Of a stretch of 64,000 nt of DNA, positions 28,727 through 37,596 are shown piece by piece. The notes beneath the pieces were generated by a model. That model saw nothing but the letters and a program-made list of their open reading frames with translations. It made no database searches and had not been told where the DNA came from. Every line of letters begins with the position of its first letter. Within the stretch, counting starts at the first letter, position 1. A program made the translations under genes and the position numbers. Source of the stretch: Aquaspirillum sp. LM1 (GTDB lineage Bacteria > Pseudomonadota > Gammaproteobacteria > Burkholderiales > Aquaspirillaceae); contig NZ_CP019509.1 of assembly GCF_002002905.1 (NCBI RefSeq), forward strand, positions 3,898,241 to 3,962,240, given 5' to 3'.

Positions 28727-30355
28727 ATGTTCAACCGACTCAGCGTAGGCAACAAACTCAATACCCTGTTACTGGCGGCACTGGCCGGCGTGCTCCTCAT
28801 CAGTGCGCTGGCCTTGTATTCCAAATACCAGCGCATGCTCGACGACCGCCGCACCTCGCTGCAAAACATGGTGCAGGTGGCGGTGGGGGTGCTGGAGTTC
28901 TACGAGCGCCAGGTCAAGGCCGGCAGCCTGCCGCTGGCCAGCGCGCAAGAGCAGGCCAAGCACGCGGTGGGCAATCTGCGCTACGCCAACAAAGAATACT
29001 ACTACCTGTTTGACATGCATCCGCGCATGCTCTGGCATCCGATCAAACCCGAACTCAACGGCCAGGACCTGACCCGCTCACTGGACCCGGACGGCAAGCC
29101 GCTGTTTGTCGCCATGCGCGATGTGGTGGCCAGCCAGGGCGGCGGTTTTGTCGAGTATTTATGGCCGCAGCCGGGCAAAACCGAGCCAGTGGCCAAGCTG
29201 GCGTATGTGCAGGGTTTTGCGCCATGGGGCTGGATGGTGGGCACCGGCTTGTATCTGGACGACCTGAATGCCCAGTTTGAACGCGACGCACTGTGGTTCT
29301 TTGGCCAGATCGTGCTGCTCAGCGCGGTGCTGGGCGGGCTGGTGCTGCTGATCAAGCGCGCGCTGACCCGGCCCGTGCATGCGCTGGTAAAAACCATGCG
29401 CCAGGTGGATGAGCAGCGCGACCTGACCTGTCGCACCGAGCTGGGGGCCGAAGACGAGCTGGACACGGTGGGCCGGGCGTTCAACCACCTGCTTGGCAGC
29501 ATCCAGCATACTTTTTCTGAAGTGTGGGGCGGCAGTGAACGGCTGGCCAGCCGCGCCAGCTCGCTGTCGGGCCACGCCCGCCAGCTGGCCGGCGTGTCGG
29601 CCCAGCAAAATCAGGCGGTGGCGTCGTCGGCTGCCGCGCTGGAAGAAATCAGCGCCAGCATCGAAGAAGTCAGTGGCATGGCCGAGCGGCTGGGCCATCA
29701 GGCCGAACAGACCCACGCGCAAACCGGCCACGGCGAAGCCGCCGTGGCGGTGCTGACCACCACCCTGCACCAGGCAGAACACAGCCTGCGCGACGACGTG
29801 GGCGGCAGCGCCCGGCAGATGGCCGACAGCATGGACGACATCACCCGGATGACTTGCCAGGTGCGCGACATTGCCGAGCAGACCAATCTGCTGGCGCTCA
29901 ACGCCGCCATCGAGGCCGCCCGCGCCGGTCAGGCCGGGCGCGGCTTTGCCGTGGTGGCCGACGAAGTACGCAAACTGGCAGAAAAATCCGCCGCTTCTGC
30001 CGGGCAGATCGACCAACTCACCGAACGGCTGCAACACAGCAGCGCCGCCATGCACCAGGCCATCCAGCGCAACGAACAGGTGATGGAAACCGGCGTGCGC
30101 CAGGCGGCACAAGTCAGTCAGGTGCTGGTCAGCGCCAGCCAGGCCGCCCAGGAAACCCGTCAGCGCATCGGCGACATCAACGCGGCGCTGGTGGCACAAA
30201 ACCACGCCGTCCAGCAAATCGCCAGCGATATGCAGCACATTGCCGGGCAGAGCGACACCCAGCATGCGGTGGTGCACGACAGCGCTGGTGCGGCGCATGA
30301 ACTGGAAGCGCTGGCGGTGGAACTGCGCGGCGCGGTGGCGCGATTCAAGACTTGA
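28727..30355 (+). CDS. Methyl-accepting chemotaxis protein with single Cache sensor domain
   Basis: A 542-residue chemoreceptor. A membrane segment at about 11-30 is followed by a periplasmic sCache_2-type domain (about 33-185), recognisable from [18 protein letters not shown] and [18 protein letters not shown]. The second membrane segment is at about 195-215. HAMP and a signalling domain follow, with the tip [20 protein letters not shown] near 382-401. Such Cache domains often bind small organic acids. No docking pentapeptide is visible at the C-terminus. It is convergent with the aldehyde dehydrogenase gene, 79 bases away. Confidence 0.9.
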   Translation: MFNRLSVGNKLNTLLLAALAGVLLISALALYSKYQRMLDDRRTSLQNMVQVAVGVLEFYERQVKAGSLPLASAQEQAKHAVGNLRYANKEYYYLFDMHPRMLWHPIKPELNGQDLTRSLDPDGKPLFVAMRDVVASQGGGFVEYLWPQPGKTEPVAKLAYVQGFAPWGWMVGTGLYLDDLNAQFERDALWFFGQIVLLSAVLGGLVLLIKRALTRPVHALVKTMRQVDEQRDLTCRTELGAEDELDTVGRAFNHLLGSIQHTFSEVWGGSERLASRASSLSGHARQLAGVSAQQNQAVASSAAALEEISASIEEVSGMAERLGHQAEQTHAQTGHGEAAVAVLTTTLHQAEHSLRDDVGGSARQMADSMDDITRMTCQVRDIAEQTNLLALNAAIEAARAGQAGRGFAVVADEVRKLAEKSAASAGQIDQLTERLQHSSAAMHQAIQRNEQVMETGVRQAAQVSQVLVSASQAAQETRQRIGDINAALVAQNHAVQQIASDMQHIAGQSDTQHAVVHDSAGAAHELEALAVELRGAVARFKT

Positions 30356-30434
30356 CACAGGAAGCGCCCCAACGGTACGGCAGATGGGCGCGGGCGCAAC
30401 CGCCCGTGCCACAAGACATGGCGGGCCACATCGC

Positions 30435-31937
30435 TCAAAACACCGGAATGCACACCGACTTGCTCTCGGTGTAGGCGTCAATCGCGGCGCTGCCGTGCTC
30501 GCGGCCATAACCGGAGTGCTTGAAACCGCCAAACGGCAGGCTCGGGTCCACCGGGATATGGCTGTTCACCCACACCGTGCCGGCCTTGATGCGCCGCACG
30601 GCGGACAGCGCGGCGTTCAGGTCGCGCGTCCACACGCTGGCGGCCAGGCCGTAGCGGGTGTCGTTGGCGCAGGCGATGGCGTGGTCCAGATCGCGCACCG
30701 GGGTGGCGGTGATCACCGGGCCAAAGATTTCCTCGCGCATGGCGGCGTTGTCGTCGGCGGCGTTGACCAGCAGGGTCGGCTCAAAGTAATAGCCCGGTCG
30801 GGTGGGCGCCTGGCCGCCGGTGACCACTTCCACGCCTTGTTCGCGCGCGCGGCTTACCAGTTCCGCCACCCGGTTGCGGTGGCGAGCGGTGACCAGCGGC
30901 TGCAAGGTGGCGCTAGGGTCCAGCCCTGAGCCCAGGGTCAGCGCCTGCATGGCGTTTTGTAATTCGCCCACCACCCGGTCGAACGCCGATTGCTGGATGT
31001 ACAGCCGCGAGGCGGCGGCGCACACCTGGCCCTGATTGAAAAAGCAGCCAGCCATCAGGCCGGGCAGGATGGCCGGCACGTCCAGATCATCCATGATGAT
31101 CATCGGATTCTTGCCGCCCAGCTCCAGGGTGAAGCGGGTCATATTGTCGATGGCCTGGTGGCCGATCTGCTTGCCCACCGGGGTGGAGCCGGTAAAGGTG
31201 AGCTTGTCGATGCCCGGATGGCAGGTCAGCGCCGCGCCGGTACTGTGGCCATGGCCGGTGACCACATTGACCACGCCCGGCGGAATGCCGGCCTCGGCGG
31301 TCAGCTCAGCCAGGCGCAGGACGGTCAGCGGGGTGTCTTCCGAGGGCTTGAGCACGATGGTGCAGCCGCAGGCCAGCGCCGGTGCCAGCTTCCACAGGGC
31401 GATCATCAGCGGAAAATTCCACGGCACAATGGCACCGACCACGCCCACCGGCTCGCGCAGGGTCATGCCCAGATTGCGCGCACCAGCTGGCACCGGGATG
31501 GACAAATCCAGCGTCGAGCCTTCGATCTTGGTGGCCCAGCCGGCCATGTAGCGCACGTATTCCACCGACGCGCCCACTTCGATGGCGCGGGCGATGTGAA
31601 TGGACTTGCCCTGGTTCAGCGTTTCCAGCTGGGCCAGCGCTTCGCCGTGGGTTTCCAGCAGTTCGGACAGGCGCACCAGGCATTTTTCCCGGTCGGCCGG
31701 GCGCATGGCACGCCACGGGCCGTCAAACGCTGCGCGGGCGGCGCACACCGCGCGGTCCACGTCGTCGGCGCTGGCGTCGCTGACAAAGCTGATGATGTCG
31801 CCCGTGGCCGGGTTGCGTACCGGCGTGTCGGCTGGGGCGCTGGCCGGCTGCCAGCCGCCGTCAATCCACAGGCCGTGGCGGCGTTGCAAAAAGGCGCTGA
31901 CTTCAGGCAGCAGCGCGATCAGATGGGGAGAGGTCAT
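30435..31937 (-). CDS. Aldehyde dehydrogenase, phenylacetaldehyde dehydrogenase (FeaB)-like
   Basis: A 500-residue NAD-dependent aldehyde dehydrogenase. VTLELGGKNP-type motif (FTLELGGKNPMII) holds the general-base Glu, and NQGQVCAAASRLYI holds the catalytic cysteine. The N-terminus LLPEVSAFLQRRHGLWIDG and the end ESKSVCIPVF are closest to FeaB, the phenylacetaldehyde dehydrogenase of aromatic amine catabolism. ATG at 31937 has an AAAGA ribosome site; an ATG six codons upstream is possible. It follows the permease gene with 39 bases between, in a group of three minus-strand genes. It probably oxidises the aldehyde formed by the aminotransferase of the cluster; the true amine is not known. Confidence 0.87.
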   Translation of the reverse strand: MTSPHLIALLPEVSAFLQRRHGLWIDGGWQPASAPADTPVRNPATGDIISFVSDASADDVDRAVCAARAAFDGPWRAMRPADREKCLVRLSELLETHGEALAQLETLNQGKSIHIARAIEVGASVEYVRYMAGWATKIEGSTLDLSIPVPAGARNLGMTLREPVGVVGAIVPWNFPLMIALWKLAPALACGCTIVLKPSEDTPLTVLRLAELTAEAGIPPGVVNVVTGHGHSTGAALTCHPGIDKLTFTGSTPVGKQIGHQAIDNMTRFTLELGGKNPMIIMDDLDVPAILPGLMAGCFFNQGQVCAAASRLYIQQSAFDRVVGELQNAMQALTLGSGLDPSATLQPLVTARHRNRVAELVSRAREQGVEVVTGGQAPTRPGYYFEPTLLVNAADDNAAMREEIFGPVITATPVRDLDHAIACANDTRYGLAASVWTRDLNAALSAVRRIKAGTVWVNSHIPVDPSLPFGGFKHSGYGREHGSAAIDAYTESKSVCIPVF

Positions 31938-31976
31938 GGGGAGTCTTTCTGTCATCAACACAAGATGGGCCAAGGG

Positions 31977-33443
31977 TCAGTGCGCACGGGCATCCGCTGC
32001 GCCAAATTCTTCTTCCAGAATTTCTTCCACCGAAGCCGGAGCAAACAGCGGGCGGCGCTGCACCCAGGCGGTCCACACCAGCGCATACAGGGTGACCAGG
32101 CCAAACATCACCCCAAACGGGCGATACACGTCCATGCGTTCGATGCCGGGTGGGGCGATATGCCACAGCGCCAGCAGCACGCCAGCTGACGACACGATTT
32201 GCGGCAGCGGAAACCACGGCGAGCGATAAGCGCGCGGCAGGTCCGGGCGGCGGATGCGCAGCATCACCACCGACAGCGTCACCAGCAAATACGCCACGCC
32301 CCAGGCGCACACCGCCGCCAGCACCAGCAGCAGAATCTTGTCCAGATTGCCCTGGATCAGCCAGATATGGACACACGGAATCAGCATGGCCACCACAATG
32401 CCCACCACCGGGGTGTTAAAGCGCGGATGCCGGTAGGCAAACACCTTGGGCAGCGCGCCATCCAGCGCCATGCCGTAAAAAATGCGCGGCAGGCCGGCCA
32501 TCAGCGTATTGATGGTGGCGGCACCGGCAAACAGAAAGGCAATGCCCAGCCAGATACGCCCCGCCGGGCCCATGATCTGCTCGGCAAACAGCGGAATGGC
32601 GTTCGGGGTTTCCAGCAGATGCACCGTGCCTTCCGGGTTCACGGCCTTGTTTTCCACCTGACGGGCAATGGCCGCGCCGTAACACAGCATGCACACGGTA
32701 ACCATCACCAGGCCCAGCTGCATGGCGCGCGGGATATTGCGCGAGGCGTGCTTGAGCTCGGGTGCCAGCGGGGTGACAAACTCCAGCCCGAGAAACATGA
32801 AAATCGCCATGCCCACCAGCGATAGCACCGCGCCCCAGTCGGTGCCGATTTGCGAGGCACCAAAAAAGCCGTCCAGCGATACTGCCGGAGCCTGAATCAG
32901 GCCAATCACGCCAAACAGGGTGAGGGTGATCCACATGCCGCTGGTCAGCACCACCTCGGCCTTGCTGAAAAACTGCACGCCAAAAATGTTCAGCACGCCA
33001 AAACACAGCACAAAGCCCACGCCAACGGCCCAGGTCAGGTTGTGGTCTTCCAGCATGGAATGAAATTCCGGGAAGTTCACCGTGGCCATCACCCCGCTGA
33101 GAATCACCTCGGCGGTGCCGGCAAACACATGCACCAGCGCATAGGCCGACAAAGTCCCGGCAATCGCCAGCACGCGGCCCGGCCCGCAGGAAATATAGTC
33201 ATACACCGAACCCGAGGTGGGCAGCACCGACGCCGCTTCGGCAAAGGTGCTGGCCTGAGCCAGGATGATCACAAAGGCAATCAGCATGGCCAGCACAAAG
33301 GTGCCGCCGCCCACGCCAAAGCCGGTGGTGACGGTCAAAATCACCGGGCTGGCCATCACCAGGCCGACCGCCGTGGCCAGCGCTGTCGGAAACCCCACCA
33401 CACCGTTGGCCAGGTGGGTATCAAGCTTGTCTTGCAGGGACAT
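31977..33443 (-). CDS. APC-family amino acid/amine permease
   Basis: A 488-residue inner-membrane transporter of the amino acid-polyamine-organocation family with about 12 hydrophobic segments. The first helix region ALATAVGLVMASPVILTVT and the segment FAEAASVLPTSGSVYDYIS are typical. An acidic C-terminal tail (VEEILEEEFG) is present. The start at 33443 has a strong AAGGAG seven bases upstream; the longer open frame is not needed. Lying between an aldehyde dehydrogenase and a class III aminotransferase, it most likely imports the amine degraded by them. Substrates such as putrescine, ethanolamine or phenethylamine cannot be distinguished by reading. Confidence 0.87.
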   Translation of the reverse strand: MSLQDKLDTHLANGVVGFPTALATAVGLVMASPVILTVTTGFGVGGGTFVLAMLIAFVIILAQASTFAEAASVLPTSGSVYDYISCGPGRVLAIAGTLSAYALVHVFAGTAEVILSGVMATVNFPEFHSMLEDHNLTWAVGVGFVLCFGVLNIFGVQFFSKAEVVLTSGMWITLTLFGVIGLIQAPAVSLDGFFGASQIGTDWGAVLSLVGMAIFMFLGLEFVTPLAPELKHASRNIPRAMQLGLVMVTVCMLCYGAAIARQVENKAVNPEGTVHLLETPNAIPLFAEQIMGPAGRIWLGIAFLFAGAATINTLMAGLPRIFYGMALDGALPKVFAYRHPRFNTPVVGIVVAMLIPCVHIWLIQGNLDKILLLVLAAVCAWGVAYLLVTLSVVMLRIRRPDLPRAYRSPWFPLPQIVSSAGVLLALWHIAPPGIERMDVYRPFGVMFGLVTLYALVWTAWVQRRPLFAPASVEEILEEEFGAADARAH

Positions 33444-33506
33444 TGCACGCTCCTTGTCTGGCCGGGCGTGTCGCCCGGCCAGCAAAAACAACCGCTAACC
33501 GGGAAG

Positions 33507-34838
33507 TCAGGCCTGGCTGAAGCCGGCCTTCAGCGCCGAAACCATCACATCGGCGTGGTGAGGCTCCAGCACCAGTGGCGGCGACAGGATGATCTTGGTC
33601 CCCACCGGACGCACAATGGCACCGTGCTCACGGGCGATTTCCGCCACGCGGTTGGCGTAGCCATGGGTCGGGTCGATCGGTGTGCGGGTGGTTTTGTCTT
33701 CCACCAGATCCAGCGCAATCATCAGCCCCTTGCCGCGCACCTCGCCCACGGCGGCGAATTGCTCGACAAACGGCTGCAACTGGGCCATCAGATAATCACC
33801 CATGCGCGCAGCGTTGGCCGGCAGATTTTCTTCCTGAACAATCTTCAGGTTGGCCAGCGCGGCGGCGCAGGCCACCGGGTGGCCGGAGTAGGTGTAGCCG
33901 TGAAAAATCGCCCCGGAAAAATCCTGGTTGGCGTCAAACGCCTGAAAAATCCGGTCGTTGAACACCGTGGCCCCCAGCGGCACATAGCCGGAGGAAATCC
34001 CCTTGGCCAGACACATGATGTCCGGCTTCACCCCCCACAGCCGGCTGCCGAACATGCAGCCCGAGCGGCCAAAGCCGGTAACGATTTCGTCGGCAATCAG
34101 CAGCACGCCGTACTTGTCGCACACCTGGCGGATCAGCGGCCAGTAGCTGGCTGGCGGCACAATCACCCCGCCGGCACCCTGAATCGGCTCGGCGATGAAA
34201 GCAGCAACCGTGTCCGGGCCCTGGAACAGGATTTCCCGCTCCAGCAGATTGGCGCAGATCTGTGCCAGTTCTTCCGGGTCTTCGGTAAACGGATTGCGGT
34301 AGGTCCACGGCGTTTCCACGTGGTAGCAGCCCGGCAGCAGGGGCTCGTAGCTGCGGCGGAACACCGTGTTGCCATTCACCGACGCGCCGCCAAAGTGGGT
34401 GCCGTGATAGCCCTGCTTGAGCGAAATGAACTTGGTGCGATCCGCCTGGCCGACCACTTTCCAGTATTGGCGGGCGATGCGCAGTGCGGTTTCCACCGCA
34501 TCCGAACCGCCCGAGCTGTAAAACACCCGGCGCATGTCTTCCGGTGCCAGAAAATCCATCAGCACATTGGACAGCTCTTCGGCGCGCGGGTGGGTCAGGC
34601 CGTCAAACAGCTGGAAATACTCCAGCTCGTCCAGCTGCTTGACGATGGCAGCCTTCACCTCGGGGCGGTTGTGGCCCACGTTGACGTTCCACAGCCCGGC
34701 CACGCCATCCACCAGCTGGCGGCCCTGGTCGTCGAACACATAACATCCGTCGCCCCGGACAATCCGGATGGGCTCGCGCACCTTCATTTCATTCGGGTGC
34801 AGCATCGGGTGCCAGAATTGATAAGCCTGTTCGCGCAT
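33507..34838 (-). CDS. Class III pyridoxal-phosphate aminotransferase (amine:pyruvate type)
   Basis: A 443-residue omega-aminotransferase of the SpuC/amine-pyruvate group. The PLP-phosphate segment YSSGGSDAVETALRIAR, the ring-stacking QGYHGTHFGG, the Asp of LLIADEIVTGFGRSG and the Schiff-base lysine in CLAKGISSGYVPLGA are all present. It would transfer the amino group of a primary amine to pyruvate or a similar acceptor, giving an aldehyde for the neighbouring dehydrogenase. It is first in the minus-strand group (63 bases before the permease gene). The cognate regulator, upstream on the same strand, is disrupted by an IS. Substrate specificity is inferred from context only. Confidence 0.88.
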   Translation of the reverse strand: MREQAYQFWHPMLHPNEMKVREPIRIVRGDGCYVFDDQGRQLVDGVAGLWNVNVGHNRPEVKAAIVKQLDELEYFQLFDGLTHPRAEELSNVLMDFLAPEDMRRVFYSSGGSDAVETALRIARQYWKVVGQADRTKFISLKQGYHGTHFGGASVNGNTVFRRSYEPLLPGCYHVETPWTYRNPFTEDPEELAQICANLLEREILFQGPDTVAAFIAEPIQGAGGVIVPPASYWPLIRQVCDKYGVLLIADEIVTGFGRSGCMFGSRLWGVKPDIMCLAKGISSGYVPLGATVFNDRIFQAFDANQDFSGAIFHGYTYSGHPVACAAALANLKIVQEENLPANAARMGDYLMAQLQPFVEQFAAVGEVRGKGLMIALDLVEDKTTRTPIDPTHGYANRVAEIAREHGAIVRPVGTKIILSPPLVLEPHHADVMVSALKAGFSQA

Positions 34839-35024
34839 CTACGCTCTCCTTCGGGTCGGCATTCCACACAAGCCGGGCCGTCATGACCCGGTAACGCACA
34901 CAGTGTAGGAAGGCACCCAAAGACGGCGTTATCGAAAACTGGCAAGAATGGCAGGGTTCCACCTCCAGCGCCCGTGGGGCGGACACCGCACAACCCGCAG
35001 GCCGGATGGGGCGTGGTGGTGCGC

Positions 35025-35699
35025 TTAATTCACCCGCCGCAAGGTGCGCGATGGCAGCTCGCCAAACAGTTTTTTATAGTCGAGGGAAAACTGTGACAAA
35101 TGCCAGAACCCCCAGCGCGCGGCGGCATCGCCAATGGTCAGCCGGCCATCGGTGCTGGTCAGCGTCTGGCGCACGCCGTTTAAGCGCACTACTTTCAGGT
35201 AGGCCGCCGGGCTCATGCCCACCACGTGTTCAAAACAGTCGTGCAGGGTGCGCCGCGAGGTGTGGGTTTGTGCACATAAATCGAGCACGGTCAGCGGCGT
35301 GTCCGGATGGGCGAGCATATAGTCACGCGCCAGGCGAACCACCCGCCGTGCCTTGGCGGGCGAGACAATGGTTTCTGCCGTCAGCGCGGCGTGGATGAAC
35401 GCATCAACCAGTCCCAGCAGCTCGCAGCCCAATTGCTGGCGGGCGGCGTCCAGCGCCAGCTGAGGGGGTTGCTGCATCAGCGTGAAAAGCGCCGTGCCCA
35501 GCTGCTGGCGCAGCCGGGCGGCCAGCACCGGGTGATGAATCAGCGGCGTGGCCAGCCGTTCCAGTGCGTCCACCGGGTCGTGGTCAAACTCGCCATCGTG
35601 CAGCGCCGGGCACTGCGCCAGCGGAATGCTCAGGCCCAGCAGGGTGCTGTGGCGCGGCGTGCGCATCTCCAGGGTGTGGCGGCGGGTCAGGCAGCTGAC
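35025..35699 (-). pseudogene. AraC-family regulator (EutR-like), C-terminal part, split by IS
   Basis: The C-terminal 224 codons of an AraC/XylS-type regulator. Two helix-turn-helix units lie in the last 100 residues (TVLDLCAQTHTSRRTLHDCFE and TIGDAAARWGFWHLSQFSLDYKKLFGELPS). The ending matches the EutR group that controls ethanolamine and amine catabolism genes. The reading frame continues 5' to the left end of the IS200/IS605-type element at 35700. The N-terminal 109 codons lie beyond it at 37124-37450, and joining the two restores one frame of about 333 residues. An internal ATG at 35666 could still give a truncated protein with the DNA-binding domain. It probably once controlled the aminotransferase-permease-dehydrogenase genes. 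Confidence 0.85.
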
Positions 35700-35737
35700 C
35701 CGGTGCGCGGCAAGCCCCGCCGTTCAGGGCGAGGAAG

Positions 35738-35770
35738 GACGGCAAGGACGGCGTAGCCGTCCTTGCCGTC
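35738..35770. repeat. Perfect 15-base palindrome in the element's left end
   Basis: GACGGCAAGGACGGC is followed by GTA and its exact complement, a 15-base-pair hairpin 30 bases before the tnpB start. It may be part of the transposase-recognised left end or may limit read-in transcription. A weaker hairpin precedes it at 35715-35734. Confidence 0.7.
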
Positions 35771-35800
35771 GATGGGGGTGGGTTGTATAAAATACCCAGT

Positions 35801-37105
35801 ATGCAACGCCTTCAAGCCTACAAATACGAACTGATGCCGACCGGCGAACAGCAGCGCGACATGCGCCGCTTTGCTGGCTCGTGCCGTTTCGTGTTCAACA
35901 AGGCGCTGGCGTTGCAGAAGGCGCGCTACGAGCGTGCAGAGAAGAAACTGGGCTATGCGGGCCTGTGCAAGCTGCTCACCGAGTGGCGCAACAGCGCGGA
36001 GACAGCATGGCTGGCGGATGCGCCGGTTCATCCGCTGCAACAAACGCTCAAGGACCTGGAGCGCGCTTACGCCAACTTCTTCGCCAGGCGGGCCGACTTC
36101 CCGCGTTTCAAGAAAAAGGGCCAGTCCGACAGCTTCCGTTATCCAGACCCGAAACAGATCAAGCTCGACCAGGCCAATGCCCGAATCTTCCTGCCCAAGC
36201 TCGGCTGGCTGCGCTACCGCAACAGCCGGGAAGTGTTGGGTGCGGTGAAGAACGTCACCGTGAGCCAGTCTTGCGGCAAATGGTTCGTGTCGATCCAGAC
36301 CGAACGCGAGGTCGAGCAGCCAATTCCAAAGGGCGGTACAGTCGGCATCGACATGGGTATTGCACGGTTCGCCACGCTCTCGGATGGCACGTTCCATGCC
36401 CCGCTCAACAGCTTCAAGCGACACGAAGCCCGCTTGCGCAAAGCGCAGCAGGCCATGAGCCGCAAGACCAAATTCAGCAGCAACTGGAAAAAGGCGAAAG
36501 CCCGCGTCCAGCGCATCCATTCCCGCATCGGCAACGCCCGCCGCGATTATCTGCACAAAGCCACAACCACGATCAGCCAAAACCACGCGATGGTGTGTCT
36601 TGAGGACTTGCAGGTGAGGAACATGTCCAAATCGTCGGCAGGCAGCCCCGAAACACCGGGCAAGAACGTTCGGGCCAAGTCCGGCCTGAACAAGTCCATC
36701 CTCGATCAAGGCTGGTTCGAATTCCGTCGCCAACTGGACTACAAGCTGGCGTGGAACGGTGGGCATCTCATCGCCGTGCCGGCGCAGAACACCAGCCGCA
36801 CCTGTCCGTGCTGCGGCCATGTGTCGGCGGACAACCGCCAGACGCAAGCCCGGTTCCAGTGTGTTGAGTGCGGTTTTAAGGAAAACGCCGATGTGGTCGG
36901 CGCGATCAACATCCTGTCTTGCGGGATGCAACGATTGCGAGACGAAGGGCAGGACACGGCGGACGCTTCCGCCGGGCGGGAAACCGTAGCCCGGATCGCC
37001 TGTGAAGTGAGCGGTGCAGTCATGCCGCCAGCAGCAGGAACCCACCGAAGCGACTTATGCCGGCTCGATGCCGGGATGAGCGCTGTAGGAATCCCCCGAC
37101 TTTAG
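35801..37105 (+). CDS. tnpB: RNA-guided endonuclease TnpB
   Basis: A 434-residue TnpB, the ancestor of Cas12 nucleases. The split RuvC active site is intact: Asp184 in GIDMGIARF, Glu268 in CLEDLQVRN and Asp364 in ENADVVGAINI. The zinc ribbon has Cys335, Cys338, Cys354 and Cys357. Family proteins use an omega RNA made from the element's right end to cut DNA at the donor site and so favour retention of the element. The guide would start in the flanking AraC sequence after 37123. ATG 35801 aligns with the usual MxxLxAYKYxL start. A C-terminal extension of some 55 residues follows the last RuvC motif. Confidence 0.93.
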   Translation: MQRLQAYKYELMPTGEQQRDMRRFAGSCRFVFNKALALQKARYERAEKKLGYAGLCKLLTEWRNSAETAWLADAPVHPLQQTLKDLERAYANFFARRADFPRFKKKGQSDSFRYPDPKQIKLDQANARIFLPKLGWLRYRNSREVLGAVKNVTVSQSCGKWFVSIQTEREVEQPIPKGGTVGIDMGIARFATLSDGTFHAPLNSFKRHEARLRKAQQAMSRKTKFSSNWKKAKARVQRIHSRIGNARRDYLHKATTTISQNHAMVCLEDLQVRNMSKSSAGSPETPGKNVRAKSGLNKSILDQGWFEFRRQLDYKLAWNGGHLIAVPAQNTSRTCPCCGHVSADNRQTQARFQCVECGFKENADVVGAINILSCGMQRLRDEGQDTADASAGRETVARIACEVSGAVMPPAAGTHRSDLCRLDAGMSAVGIPRL

Positions 37106-37113
37106 GCCGGGGG
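37093..37113 (+). ncRNA. Right-end hairpin, probable 3' end of the omega RNA scaffold
   Basis: CCCCCGAC, a short loop and GGCCGGGGG form a hairpin overlapping the tnpB stop codon and ending ten bases before the element boundary. In characterised elements the omega RNA covers this region and extends into the flank as the guide. The RNA itself is inferred; only the hairpin is seen. Confidence 0.5.
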
Positions 37114-37123
37114 AGGATGTCAA

Positions 37124-37450
37124 ATGCTCAAACCCGGCTGCCACCCCCTGCCAGCGTGCGGCATCGGACAGTGCGGCAAACACCCCCACCGACAGCGTGC
37201 CAGGCCGGCCAGCCCCATGCTGGAACACCGCCTGTGACAGGCTTTCTTCAAAAATCTGGATATCGCCAATCCAGGCTTCGCTGATTGCCCCATGAAAACA
37301 GCCAGGGGAAAGTTGATCATAGCTTTGCTCCCAGGCCGTCAGCAGGCGCATATGCTGGTGCAGATCGTCAGAATGGGTGGCGGTTTTGACCCGCCACGGC
37401 AGTGGCGCGGGCGCAGCGGGGCCGAACGGGGCGGCAGGCAATCCTTGCAT
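37124..37450 (-). pseudogene. AraC-family regulator (EutR-like), N-terminal part
   Basis: The first 109 codons of the regulator whose C-terminal part is at 35025-35699. It begins MQGLPAAPFGP with GAGGAAA upstream, and contains DLHQHMRLLTAWEQSYDQLS and the GDIQIFEESLSQAVFQHG segment typical of the N-terminal domain of the EutR-like group. The last native codon is CAT (His109), immediately at the IS boundary; reading on into the element adds about 24 unrelated residues before a stop. Without the helix-turn-helix domain this fragment cannot bind DNA. Confidence 0.85.
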
Positions 37451-37596
37451 GATGGTTTCCTCGAGATGACACAGCGGTCGATGGGCTCTCGTCAAGCCAT
37501 CTGGCGATGGTGCGCCGCCCTCACAAGAGAAAAGCCCACTCTCGAAAAAAACAAGCAAACCCTGGGCCTGGCCCGTCCATCTGGCCAACCGCCGTT

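Larger units (their letters stand above)
35700..37123 (+). mobile_element. IS200/IS605-family element with tnpB only (IS1341-like)
   Basis: About 1424 bases inserted in the AraC gene. The right boundary is set by TCAA at 37120-37123, the same right cleavage tetranucleotide as in IS608, preceded by a hairpin. The left boundary at 35699/35700, just after TGAC, is the position that keeps the interrupted gene in frame. As usual for this family there are no terminal inverted repeats and no target duplication. No tnpA (Y1 transposase) is present, so it needs a transposase supplied elsewhere. The left boundary could be off by three bases. Confidence 0.75.

Noticed and set aside
32850..34886. A 678-codon plus-strand frame over the permease and aminotransferase genes
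   Set aside because: It spans two well-identified genes on the other strand and their spacer, and resembles no family.
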